Shown here: in pieces, positions 24,765 through 32,565 of the stretch
Numbering within the stretch: position 1 is the first letter of the stretch
Layout of the letters: every line of letters begins with the position of its first letter
Origin: Acidipropionibacterium virtanenii
GTDB lineage: Bacteria > Actinomycetota > Actinomycetes > Propionibacteriales > Propionibacteriaceae
Assembly: GCF_003325455.1 (NCBI RefSeq)
Contig: NZ_CP025198.1
Span: 1,302,001-1,366,000 of the forward strand
Direction of reading: 5' to 3'
DNA: 64,000 nt
Position numbers and translations under genes: made by a program
The notes under the pieces: generated by a model
What the model was told of the DNA's origin: nothing
What the model saw: only the letters and a program-made list of their open reading frames with translations
The model's database searches: none

Positions 24765-25635
24765 ATGGCCGTCCAGGATCTGTGGTTCAACCCCCGCAGG
24801 GAGCGTACCCAGGTACGGCAGGGGCAGGCGGTACCGGGTGGTGGTGAAGGGCTGGCCGTCGACGGCGTGCAGGACGAAGGTGGAGGCGGAGTCGCGACGT
24901 CGCGGTCTCCGACGTCGATCCGGTCGAGGTGCAGGCGTGGATCGCTGGCCTGTCCACGCCATCCGGCCCAGCCTCCGCCTCCCTCAAGCACAAGACCCTC
25001 CAGTGCCTCACCGGTGCCCCGGGGCGGCGCGCTGATCTGTCAATGGTCAGGGTGCCGAAGGAAGTGCGACGCGAGGCCGTCTTCCTGGACGTCGCGCAGC
25101 TGCGAGAGCTTGCCAGGCTGGCAGGCGAGACGCGCCAGCCGGGGGGGGGGGGGGGGGCTCCGAGGCGCTCGTGTGGCTGCTTGGGACGACGGGGCTTCGA
25201 ATCGGAGAGGCGTGCGCCCTGAACGTGGGCGACGTCGACGTGGTGCGCCGCCGGCTGCGGGTGCGCCGGTCGAAGACGGGGTGGGGGAGGGATGTGCCGG
25301 TCCCCGCCTCGGTGCTGGCCATGCTGGATCTGGAGAGGCCTGCCGCCGAGCCGCTGCTGCGCACCTCGAGCGGCGGGCGGATTGACAAGGATCATTGGAG
25401 GCAGCGTCACTGGGTGCCGGCACGTGATGGACTGGGCGGCGACGGCCTGCGGATCCACGAGCCGAGGCACACGGCGGCCTCGCTGGCGATCGCCTCGGGC
25501 GCAGACCCGAAGAGCGTCCAGAGGATGCTGGGGCACGCGTCGGTGGCGATGGCCCTGGACCTGTACGCGGGACTTTTTGACCGCTCGCTGGATGATGTGG
25601 CGGCGAGGATGGATGGCCTGGTCCGCGCAAAGTGA
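24765..25635 (+). pseudogene. Tyrosine integrase, broken by several frameshifts
   Basis: The pieces of a phage integrase follow in order but in different frames: MAVQDLWFNPRRER (frame of 24765), RYGRGRRYRVVVKG and RTKVEAES (one frame on), VSDVDPVEVQAWIAGLS through ELARLAGETRQPGG (next frame), and after a run of 16 G at 25141-25156, EALVWLLGTTGLRIGEAC to the end. The catalytic part is complete: Arg in GLRIGEA, HEPRHTAASLA, LGHASVAMALDLYAG with the Tyr nucleophile. The core-binding segment also looks shortened between GLSTPSGPASASLKHK and VRVPKEVRRE. The gene ends 42 bp from the right att, the usual place for an integrase. Confidence 0.85.
25141..25156 (+). repeat. Run of 16 G in the integrase
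   Basis: Sixteen consecutive G separate two frames of the integrase. A tract of 14 or 17 G would join the upstream frame (ELARLAGETRQPGG) to the catalytic frame. Such tracts slip in replication and are also prone to sequencing or assembly error. Confidence 0.9.
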
Positions 25636-25660
25636 TTCGTACCTCGGTCGTTGCAGCATC
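25633..25660. repeat. Right-end sites mirroring the left end
   Basis: TGATTCGTACC at 25633-25643 and TGCAGCATC at 25652-25660 are reverse complements of the left-end sites at 21915-21925 and 21855-21863. The first overlaps the integrase stop codon. Confidence 0.5.
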
Positions 25661-25677
25661 CTGTGACAAGGTGACGC

Positions 25678-25728
25678 CGCCTGCTTTGGGAGCAGGAGAC
25701 CGCGGGTTCGAGTCCCGTCGCCCCGACG
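25678..25728 (+). repeat. Attachment-site repeat, right copy (tRNA-Pro 3' fragment)
   Basis: This segment is identical over 51 bp to 21747-21797. It has the anticodon arm, variable and T arms and acceptor 3' strand but no D arm or 5' acceptor strand, so it is not a second tRNA. The stop codon of marR starts at the next base. Confidence 0.93.
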
Positions 25729-26205
25729 TCAGGCCGGGCGACCGGTACCGCGGTGGACCTCGAGGCTGAGGCCCCGCGCAGTGGCGACGGCCTCCAGATA
25801 GCCGGCCAGACTGGTGGCGTCGGCATCGTCGAGCCCCTGGGTGAACTGCTTCTCGTGGGCCTCGGCGATCGGCCGGAGCTCGGAGAGGAGCTCCTCGCCA
25901 CGGGATGTGAGGAAGAGCTGGTGGCTGCGGCGATCCGTGGTGCTGCGGCGTCGCTCCACCGCGCCGAGGCGCTCGAGGCGGTCCAGGACGGTGACGATCC
26001 GGCTCGGGACGACGCCGAGCTGCCGGCTGGCGGCCTTCTGCCCGATTCCCGGATTCCCGCCGATGAGCCTCAGCAGACCCGCGTCCGAGGCCGTGATGCC
26101 CAGCGGCGCGACGGCGGCCTCGAAGGCCGCCGAGGAGTCCGCGCCGAGCTGGGCGAGGAGAAACGCGACGCGGTGGCGGCTCATGGGGCGGCTCGACCTG
26201 CTCAT
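25729..26205 (-). CDS. MarR family transcriptional regulator
   Basis: This 158-residue winged-helix protein has recognition region IGQKAASRQLGVVPSRIVTVLDRLERLGAVERR and wing TDRRSHQLFLTSRG. MarR proteins bind as dimers to palindromes and are released by small phenolic or similar ligands. It is divergent from the DUF4386-like membrane protein, with 87 bp and a near-palindrome between, so it probably represses that gene and itself. The last codon abuts the right att repeat, so it lay directly beside tRNA-Pro before integration. The first in-frame Met (26205) is used; M8 is a possible start. Confidence 0.88.
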   Translation of the reverse strand: MSRSSRPMSRHRVAFLLAQLGADSSAAFEAAVAPLGITASDAGLLRLIGGNPGIGQKAASRQLGVVPSRIVTVLDRLERLGAVERRRSTTDRRSHQLFLTSRGEELLSELRPIAEAHEKQFTQGLDDADATSLAGYLEAVATARGLSLEVHRGTGRPA

Positions 26206-26223
26206 GGCCCGATTCTAACTCAC

Positions 26224-26264
26224 TTGGTGAATCGTTCATGGCATGTATCATTATTGTAATGAAC
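26224..26264 (+). promoter_or_regulatory. Promoter with overlapping MarR-type operator
   Basis: TTGGTG (26224-26229) and TATCAT (26246-26251), 16 nt apart, make a plausible promoter for the membrane-protein gene. The -10 is overlapped by the palindrome TCATTA-TTG-TAATGA (26248-26262), itself inside a wider GTTCAT/ATGAAC inverted repeat (26234-26264). A repressor there would block the promoter. Confidence 0.5.
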
Positions 26265-26292
26265 TAAACGGGTGTGAGGGAAGGAGCATCTG

Positions 26293-27021
26293 ATGATCAC
26301 CCATGCCACGACCGGACCACGCACACCCACACCACACAGAACCGGCGGGCCGAACCCCGGCATCGTCGGCCTGGTCTCGCTGGGGCTGCTGATCGGCAGC
26401 CTCGTCGTGATGGCCGCCATGTCGGGCGGGGGAACCATCACGTCACCCTTCGGCCCGACCGGCACCGTCGCGGGGTTCTTCGCCGAGCACGGGCTCGCCG
26501 TGCGGATCGCCGCGATGCTCCAGCTCGGCTCGGCGATCCCGCTCGGGGTCTACACGGCCACCATGTACGCACGCCAGCAGAGACTTGGGATCCGGGTGCC
26601 CGGGCCGAGCATCGCGATGTTCGGCGGCAGCGCCGCGGCCATCCTGCTGGCGGTCTCGGCCGTCATCACCTGGGCCCAGGGGCAGGACGTCGTGAGCGCC
26701 GATCCGGTGCTGACCCACGCACTGGCCTACCTGAGCTTCGCCGCCGGGGGCTTCGCCCACGTCCTCGGGCTGGGGCTGCTGGTAGCCGGTATCGCCGTGC
26801 CCGCGCTGATCCTGCGCACCATGCCGGTTGCCTTCTCGTGGATCGGCCTGGTTCTGGCGGGGCTGGCGGAGCTGAGCTTCCTGACGATGGTCCTCGAGCC
26901 GCTGCAGGTGCTCATCCCGGTCGGGCGCTTCGGGTCGCTCCTCTGGCTCGGCATCGCGGGGTTCCTCATCCCTGCTACCCGTAGCGCCGCGTCCAGGCGG
27001 GACGACGGAGCACGGTCATGA
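26293..27021 (+). CDS. Multi-pass membrane protein (DUF4386-like)
   Basis: This 242-residue protein has about six hydrophobic segments (near 25-45, 70-90, 108-125, 142-165, 170-195 and 205-228) and a short polar N-terminus. The layout resembles DUF4386-type proteins, whose role is unknown. It is preceded by GGAAGGAG. Divergent from marR and therefore probably MarR-controlled, and overlaps the following SDR pseudogene by four bases (ATGA). No transport or catalytic motif seen. Confidence 0.75.
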   Translation: MITHATTGPRTPTPHRTGGPNPGIVGLVSLGLLIGSLVVMAAMSGGGTITSPFGPTGTVAGFFAEHGLAVRIAAMLQLGSAIPLGVYTATMYARQQRLGIRVPGPSIAMFGGSAAAILLAVSAVITWAQGQDVVSADPVLTHALAYLSFAAGGFAHVLGLGLLVAGIAVPALILRTMPVAFSWIGLVLAGLAELSFLTMVLEPLQVLIPVGRFGSLLWLGIAGFLIPATRSAASRRDDGARS

Positions 27022-27712
27022 GTGCCGTCCTGGAGGGCCGCACCGCGTTGGTCCTCGGCGCCGACGGGCGTCTCGGCAACGCCATCGCGCGGTCGGTGGG
27101 CCGGGCGGGAGGCCGCCTGATCCTCGCGGCCCGCAACGTCCCGAGGCTGGAAGAGCTGCGCGGCGAGCTCGAGTCGGCCGGCGTCGAGGCGTTCGTGATG
27201 CCCACCGATGTGACCGATGATGGCGCGGTGCAGAGTCTTGTCGAGCGGGCGTCGGGGCTGGGAATGGACATTGCCGTCAACAACGCCGGAGCGACCCACA
27301 TGCCGGCTCTGCTGGGGGATCTTCCTTCAGGGATGCCGACCGGGTGCTCCGGGTCACACTGCGGGGGATGATGGTGGCTATGCGGTCCGAGCTTTCCGCC
27401 CTCCCCGAGGGCGGCGCAATCGTGAACGTCGTCTCGACCGCGGGTCTGGCCGCAGCTCCGGGAATGGCCGCCTACGTCGCCCCGAAGCACGGCGTGATCG
27501 GCCTCACCCGCAGCGCTGCGATCGACTCCGGTGGCATCTCCGCACAACCGGAGCAGGTGAAGGAGCGGGTCGGTCGCTCCTCGCCGATGGGACGCCTGGG
27601 CACCGGGGAGGAGGTGGCCGCCGCAGTCGTGTGGCTGGCCGGCCGGGAGGCGGCATATGTGACCGGATCCGTGCTCGTCATCGACGGCGGGAGGGGAGCG
27701 GGCGGCGCCTGA
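27018..27712 (+). pseudogene. Short-chain dehydrogenase/reductase, frameshifted and shortened
   Basis: The N-terminal part reads as an SDR (VLGADGRLGNAIA cofactor loop, NNAGATHMP) but stops at 27371. The remainder (RDADRVLRVTLRGMMVAM, VSTAGLAAAPGMAAYVAPKHG with the Ser-Tyr-Lys triad, and YVTGSVLVIDGG) continues in another frame, so a frameshift lies near 27318-27330. After AIDSGGI the usual segment of about 20 residues containing the Asn-x-x-x-PG turn is missing before PEQVKERVGRSSPMGRLG. Two lesions make a functional enzyme unlikely. The start overlaps the membrane-protein stop. Confidence 0.85.
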
Positions 27713-27775
27713 GAGGGCCGATATGACGACGGGGGCACTTCCATGTACCATTCATCGGGTCCCCATGGGGGGCGC

Positions 27776-27849
27776 GCGGATGTAGCTCAATGGTAGAGCC
27801 CCAGTCTTCCAAACTGGCTACGCGGGTTCGATTCCCGTCATCCGCTCCA
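27776..27849 (+). tRNA. tRNA-Gly (TCC anticodon)
   Basis: Acceptor GCGGATG (27776-27782) pairs with CATCCGC (27839-27845), discriminator T, encoded CCA at 27847-27849. The anticodon loop CTTCCAA gives TCC. A weak promoter (TACCAT at 27746-27751) lies upstream. Confidence 0.97.
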
Positions 27850-28010
27850 CGGCGCCGTTGCCGCACTCGCGAGGAGCCCGAGAACCGCGGGCGCATATGA
27901 GCATCACAGCATTCCGGGTTGGTGGCCTGCCTGCGCGGTCGCTAAGCTTGCACGGCGTGTGTCTCCGCCGGGATGGGCGGCGACTGTACCCGGATTATCA
28001 GGAGAACTTC

Positions 28011-29417
28011 GTGCCCAACACCCTGGAGCAGCTCAGCAGCAACCGTGTGAAGCTCACTGTCGAGATGCCGTTCGACGAGCTGAAGCCCAGCCTTGACAAG
28101 GCGTACAAGGATATCGCCGGCCAGGTGAATGTCCCTGGATTCCGCAAGGGCAAGGTGCCGGCACCCGTCATCGATCAGCGGGTCGGCCGCGGTGCCGTCC
28201 TCCAGGAGGCTATCAACGACGCCCTCCCGCAGGCCTACAGCAAGGCCGTCACCGAGAACAAGATCGTTCCCCTCGGCCAGCCCGACATCGAGGTGACCAA
28301 GCTCGAGGACAACAAGAACGACGTCACCGTCGAGTTCACCGCCGAGGTCGACATCCGCCCCGACTTCGAGCTGCCCGACCTGTCCGGGATCACTGTCGAG
28401 GTGCCCGACGTGACCGTTCCCGAAGAGGACGTCGACGAGCGCGTCGAGACCCTGCGTCAGCGCTTCGCCACCACCACCGATGTGGACCGCGCCGCCGCCG
28501 AGGGGGACGTCGTCACCCTGGACCTGAAGGGCACCCAGGACGGCGAGGAGCTCGAGGACGCTTCGGCCGACGGCATCACCTACAAGCTCGGCTCGGGCGG
28601 CATGCTCGACGGCCTCGACGAGGCTGTCACCGGCCTGAAGGTCGGGGAGTCCAAGACCTTCGAGTCCACCCTGCTGGGCGGCGCCCATCGCGATGAGAAG
28701 GCCGACATCACGGTCACCGTCGCCAAGGTCTCCGAGCAGGAGCTTCCGGCCGTCGACGACGACTTCGCACAGCTGGTCAGCCAGTTCGACACCGTCGAGG
28801 AGATGCGCGCCGACCTGAAGGCCGCGATGGAGAAGATGGCTCGCCTGGACCAGGCCGCCGACGCGCGCGACAAGGTGCTGGAGGCCGTCATCGGCAAGAT
28901 CGACATCGAGCTGCCCGCCAAGCTCGTCGATTCCGAGCTGGAGGCTCGTCGCGACCAGGTGAACCAGCAGCTCGCCCAGGCCGGACTCACCGTCGAGCAG
29001 TACCTCGAGGACTCCCAGGAGGAGGCCGAGGACGCCGACGAGTTCTGGACCGAGATCGAGAAGCGCTCCCTGGACGCCCTCAAGGCCCAGATCGTGCTCG
29101 ACAAGATGGCCGACGATGACGAGATCGGCGTCGAGCAGAACGAGCTCACCGAGCTCATCGTGCGCAAGGCCCAGCAGAACGGCTCCACGCCGGAGCAGGA
29201 GGCCCAGCACATGATGGAGCACAACCACCTGCCGGAGTGGATGGAGGAGATCCGTCGCGGCAAGGCGCTGGCCTCCCTGGTCGCCCAGGCCACCGTCACG
29301 GACGCCTCCGGCGAGGTGCTGGAGCTCGACCGCATCCAGGCCGACGGCTCCATCGCCCCCGAGGTCGAGGAGGCCGAGGAGGCCGAGGAGGCTCCCGCCG
29401 AGGCCGACAAGGCCTGA
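28011..29417 (+). CDS. tig: Trigger factor (ribosome-associated chaperone)
   Basis: This chaperone binds nascent chains at the ribosome exit and has peptidyl-prolyl isomerase activity. It has 468 residues from a GTG at 28011 with AGGAG six bases upstream; the open frame before it includes the tRNA-Gly downstream region and is not coding. The ribosome-docking signature appears as VPGFRKGKVP (about residues 38-47), the FKBP domain at about 155-240 (EGDVVTLDLKGTQDG), and the helical C-terminal domain to an acidic Glu/Ala-rich tail. It leads the conserved tig-clpP-clpP-clpX block, here with one permease gene inserted. Confidence 0.96.
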   Translation: MPNTLEQLSSNRVKLTVEMPFDELKPSLDKAYKDIAGQVNVPGFRKGKVPAPVIDQRVGRGAVLQEAINDALPQAYSKAVTENKIVPLGQPDIEVTKLEDNKNDVTVEFTAEVDIRPDFELPDLSGITVEVPDVTVPEEDVDERVETLRQRFATTTDVDRAAAEGDVVTLDLKGTQDGEELEDASADGITYKLGSGGMLDGLDEAVTGLKVGESKTFESTLLGGAHRDEKADITVTVAKVSEQELPAVDDDFAQLVSQFDTVEEMRADLKAAMEKMARLDQAADARDKVLEAVIGKIDIELPAKLVDSELEARRDQVNQQLAQAGLTVEQYLEDSQEEAEDADEFWTEIEKRSLDALKAQIVLDKMADDDEIGVEQNELTELIVRKAQQNGSTPEQEAQHMMEHNHLPEWMEEIRRGKALASLVAQATVTDASGEVLELDRIQADGSIAPEVEEAEEAEEAPAEADKA

Positions 29418-29498
29418 CCGGCACCGGGACGTTCCGGGACCTGGCCGCCGCATCTGGCAGGATCATTCCCGGCACGCCCCCTCGCACGTCGACGAACC

Positions 29499-29542
29499 AG
29501 AACCGGCGCTCACGGGTGCGATGCTTGTGATGCGCCGGTTCT
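29499..29542 (+). terminator. Hairpin after tig
   Basis: AGAACCGGCGC (29499-29509) pairs perfectly with GCGCCGGTTCT (29532-29542) across a 22-nt loop; TCGTATCC follows. It would end or attenuate the tig transcript 80 bp after its stop. Confidence 0.6.
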
Positions 29543-29584
29543 TCGTATCCGGCCGGTGATCAGATCAGTGCCGGGAGGTAGTCC

Positions 29585-30967
29585 ATGAAGCCGCGGATCC
29601 ACGACGACTCCGCAGACGAGCAGGAGCCCGAAGCCCCTGCGGAGGAGTCGACCGGCGACCGACGCCGCCACGACCGAGGTGAGCGGCGCGCCAGGGGGGG
29701 AGGCGGCAGAACGACTCCCACCGAGAGGCTGAAGCGGGTCCGCGACGGCGTCCGCGGGCAGCTGTCGAAGGCCCGGGGGGTGGAGCAGGGCGACGTCGAG
29801 TGGATCGATGAGAACGGCGACGGCATCCCGGACCCGGCGGACCGGGATGACGCGCGAAGCCCGGGAGAACACGGCTCCACGGCGCCGCAGGCGACCCCGC
29901 GGTCATCGTCCGCGGGCCTGCCCGGGTTCACGGTCGCGGTACTCACGATCGGTGGGGCCTGGCTGGCCTTCAGCCTGCTGCACGAACTGTCGTCGGTACT
30001 GGCACCGCTGTTCTTCGCACTCAACATGCTCATCACCGCCTACCCGATTCACGCGGTCCTGGTGCGTCACCGCTGTCCGAAGGTGCTGGCGGCACTGATC
30101 ACCGGGACGACGGTGATCGTGATGCTGGGGGTCTTCCTGGGAGGCATCGTCTGGTCGGTGGCGGCGATGGTCACCCAGATGCAGAAGTACGTCCCCCAGA
30201 TGAACTCCCTGTATCGCCAGCTCATCGAGCAGCTGTCACAGTTCGGCCTGGGGGAGGACGCGATCCTCGACAAGGTCAAGACGATCGATCCGCAGCAGGT
30301 GCTGTCGGTGGCGACCTCGGTGCTGTCGGACACCACCAACGTTGTCACGATGCTGGTGGTCATCCTCACCGGGATGATCTTCATGATCATGGACACCCCG
30401 CAGGTCGCCGAGCGGTTGAAGCTTGCCGGCACCGTCAAGCCCAGGGTCGCCCGGTCCCTGTCGGCCTTCGCCAGCGGTATCCGCAAGTACTGGTTGGTGA
30501 CCACGGTCTTCGGCATCATCGTGGCGCTGCTCGACTGGGGGGTGCTGCTGGTGCTCGGCGTCCCGCTGGCCGGGGTGTGGGCGCTGTTCAGCTTCCTCAC
30601 CAACTACATACCCAACGTCGGCTTCGTCGTCGGCCTGGTCCCTCCGGCCCTGCTCGGGCTCTTCGACAAGGGATGGGTGACCGCCGTCATCGTCGTGGTG
30701 GCCTACTCGGTACTCAACTTCGTCGTCCAGTCGATCATCCAGCCGAAGTTCGCAGGCGACGCGGTGGGGCTGACTCCCACCCTCTCCTTCCTCTCGCTGC
30801 TGCTGTGGGGCTGGGTCTTCGGGGCGCTGGGCACCCTCATCGCGCTGCCCTGCTCTCTGCTGGTCAAGGCCCTGCTCATCGACGCCGATCCGGGGGCCCG
30901 CTGGATCAACGCTCTGATCTCCTCGCGACCCCAGGACGCGACAGCTTCCGGCCGACCGGACCGGTGA
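29585..30967 (+). CDS. AI-2E family (PerM-like) membrane permease
   Basis: This 460-residue protein has a charged cytosolic N-terminus of about 110 residues, then about eight membrane helices in the AI-2 exporter (PerM/YdiK/TqsA) pattern, with the signature FLTNYIPNVGFVVGLVPPALLGL (about 338-360) and the IIQPKFAGDAVGLTPTLSFLSLLLW segment. Family members have been linked to export of autoinducers, to ion antiport and to Na+/H+ exchange; the substrate is not predictable. The N-terminal tail is longer than usual. It lies alone between tig and clpP1, on the same strand. Confidence 0.88.
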   Translation: MKPRIHDDSADEQEPEAPAEESTGDRRRHDRGERRARGGGGRTTPTERLKRVRDGVRGQLSKARGVEQGDVEWIDENGDGIPDPADRDDARSPGEHGSTAPQATPRSSSAGLPGFTVAVLTIGGAWLAFSLLHELSSVLAPLFFALNMLITAYPIHAVLVRHRCPKVLAALITGTTVIVMLGVFLGGIVWSVAAMVTQMQKYVPQMNSLYRQLIEQLSQFGLGEDAILDKVKTIDPQQVLSVATSVLSDTTNVVTMLVVILTGMIFMIMDTPQVAERLKLAGTVKPRVARSLSAFASGIRKYWLVTTVFGIIVALLDWGVLLVLGVPLAGVWALFSFLTNYIPNVGFVVGLVPPALLGLFDKGWVTAVIVVVAYSVLNFVVQSIIQPKFAGDAVGLTPTLSFLSLLLWGWVFGALGTLIALPCSLLVKALLIDADPGARWINALISSRPQDATASGRPDR

Positions 30968-31115
30968 GCGGCCAGGAACAAGGGCCTTCGCTGACGGCCT
31001 CAACGGGCGCGCCATCGGCGAAACGGGGACCGGGCACGAGAATCCGTGGGACCGGCACGGTAGGTTCGAGTCCGTGAACGACATCAATGCATCCATCGTC
31101 CCGGGAGGACCGCAG

Positions 31116-31712
31116 ATGGCCGGCCAGGAGCCGGGTGGCACCGGGATGACCGACAACGTCTACCAGTCTCTCCTGCGCAATCGGATCATCTTCCTGGGTT
31201 CGGAGGTCAAGGACGAGAACGCGAATGCGATCTGCGCCCAGATGCTGCTCCTGAACGCCGAGGATCCCGACGCGGACATCTTCCTCTACATCAACTCGCC
31301 GGGCGGGTCTATCACCGCCGGCATGGCGATCTTCGACACCATGCAGTGGATCTCCAACGACGTCGCGACGGTCGCCATGGGCATGGCTGCCTCGATGGGC
31401 CAGTTCCTGCTCTCGGCCGGCACGAAGGGCAAGCGGTACGCCCAGCCGCACTCGAAGATCCTGATGCACCAGCCCCTGGGGGGCGTCGGCGGCACCGCCA
31501 CCGAGGTGGCCATCCACGCCAAATTCCTCAAGGACATCAAGGCCGAGATGGCCCAGCTCATCTCCGAGCACACCGGCCAGCCGCTGGACAAGATCGAGGC
31601 CGACTCCGACCGGGACCACTGGTTCACCGCCCAGGAGGCCCTCGAGTACGGCTTCATCGACCACGTCTACGAGAGCGCCTCGCAGATCGCCCAGGACGCT
31701 CCCAACAAGTGA
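31116..31712 (+). CDS. clpP1: ATP-dependent Clp protease proteolytic subunit ClpP1
   Basis: This serine protease subunit of the Clp complex has 198 residues from the ATG at 31116, chosen because GGGAGGA stands six bases upstream; a GTG at 31074 would add 14 residues. Catalytic triad: S93 in MGMAASMGQ, H118 in MHQPLGG, and the Asp of the SDRD motif (D167). The adjacent clpP2 is an unequal paralogue; in actinobacteria the two form a mixed tetradecamer that works with ClpX or ClpC1. Eight bases separate its stop from the clpP2 start. Confidence 0.95.
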   Translation: MAGQEPGGTGMTDNVYQSLLRNRIIFLGSEVKDENANAICAQMLLLNAEDPDADIFLYINSPGGSITAGMAIFDTMQWISNDVATVAMGMAASMGQFLLSAGTKGKRYAQPHSKILMHQPLGGVGGTATEVAIHAKFLKDIKAEMAQLISEHTGQPLDKIEADSDRDHWFTAQEALEYGFIDHVYESASQIAQDAPNK

Positions 31713-31720
31713 GGTTTTCC

Positions 31721-32428
31721 ATGGATCTTTCAGAGATGGCCCGCTTCAACGCGGCCCAGGCCTCCCACATCGCCAACCCGGTCCCCATGAATCCGATGAG
31801 TATGAACCCGAGTTCGATCGCCCCGGCCGGCCCCTCGATGGACTACTACATCCCGCAGTGGGAGGAGCGGACCTCCTACGGGATGCGCCGCGTCGACCCC
31901 TACACCAAGCTCTTCGAGGACCGGATCATCTTCCTCGGCACCCCGGTGACCGATGACATCGCCAACGCGGTGATGGCTCAGCTGCTGTGCCTCCAGTCGA
32001 TGGATCCGGACCGTCAGATCAGTATGTACATCAACTCGCCCGGCGGCTCCTTCTCCGCGATGAGCGCCATCTACGACACGATGAACTACGTGCGCCCCGA
32101 CATCCAGACGGTCTGCCTGGGGATGGCGGCGTCTGCGGCGGCCGTGCTGCTGGCGGCCGGCACCAAGGGCAAGCGGCTCGCGCTGCCGAACTCGACGATC
32201 CTCATCCATCAGCCCTCGATGGGTCAGCAGAGCTACGGCCAGTCCTCCGACATCGAGATCCAGGCTGACGAGATCCAGCGGATCCGCACCTTGATGGAGC
32301 AGATGCTGGCCGACGCCACCGGCCAGACCACCGAGCAGATCTCCAAGGATGTCGACCGCGACAAGTACCTCACGGCCGAAGGGGCCAAGCAGTACGGCAT
32401 CATCGACGACCTTCTCACCTCCGTCTGA
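31721..32428 (+). CDS. clpP2: ATP-dependent Clp protease proteolytic subunit ClpP2
   Basis: This second ClpP paralogue has 235 residues, starting MDLSEMARF. Ser nucleophile S138 in LGMAASAA, H163 in IHQPSMG and the Asp in VDRD complete the triad. It has an N-terminal extension of about 40 residues before YIPQWEERTSYG that is rich in Met, Asn and Pro (NPVPMNPMSMNPSS), presumably a propeptide removed on maturation. It follows clpP1 by 8 bp, clearly co-transcribed. Confidence 0.95.
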   Translation: MDLSEMARFNAAQASHIANPVPMNPMSMNPSSIAPAGPSMDYYIPQWEERTSYGMRRVDPYTKLFEDRIIFLGTPVTDDIANAVMAQLLCLQSMDPDRQISMYINSPGGSFSAMSAIYDTMNYVRPDIQTVCLGMAASAAAVLLAAGTKGKRLALPNSTILIHQPSMGQQSYGQSSDIEIQADEIQRIRTLMEQMLADATGQTTEQISKDVDRDKYLTAEGAKQYGIIDDLLTSV

Positions 32429-32466
32429 GCAGGCCGCGGAGGCGCTGAGAGCGAAGCAGGAACCTT

Positions 32467-32510
32467 CCGGCGCGGGTCCCGGGACCTCAGGGCCCGCGCC
32501 GGGCTAGGGT
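32467..32510 (+). promoter_or_regulatory. Hairpin and candidate clpX promoter
   Basis: CCGGCGCGGG (32467-32476) pairs with CCCGCGCCGG (32493-32502), a 10-bp perfect stem 39 nt after clpP2. TAGGGT at 32505-32510 could be a -10 for clpX. The hairpin may partly terminate the clpP transcript, letting clpX be expressed separately. Confidence 0.45.
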
Positions 32511-32565
32511 GGATGGAAAGTGGACGACGACCCCCGGACAACTGAGTCGGGAGGAGGAGAATCTC

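Larger units (their letters stand above)
21747..25728. mobile_element. Deleted prophage-like integrative element in tRNA-Pro, 3.9 kb
   Basis: The element is bounded by the 51-bp att repeats. Content from left: minus-strand late-gene remnants (a holin-like gene with an amber codon and a truncated upstream gene), an intact RelA/SpoT-93aa bicistron, a divergent ImmA/IrrE-type peptidase, a lipoprotein and a frameshifted tyrosine integrase adjacent to the right att. The integrase-distal, lysis-proximal order matches one end-to-end arc of a temperate phage genome with its structural and replication genes lost. Joining 21797 to 25729 would restore tRNA-Pro next to marR. With a broken integrase the element is probably fixed unless helped in trans. 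Confidence 0.88.

Noticed and set aside
25678-25728. A second tRNA-Pro gene
   Set aside because: Only the anticodon arm onward is present; D arm and 5' acceptor strand are absent and the sequence is an exact copy of the att repeat.
27858-28010. N-terminal extension of trigger factor from an upstream ATG
   Set aside because: The region follows directly on tRNA-Gly and lacks similarity to trigger factor; the GTG at 28011 has a good ribosome-binding site and begins the conserved domain.
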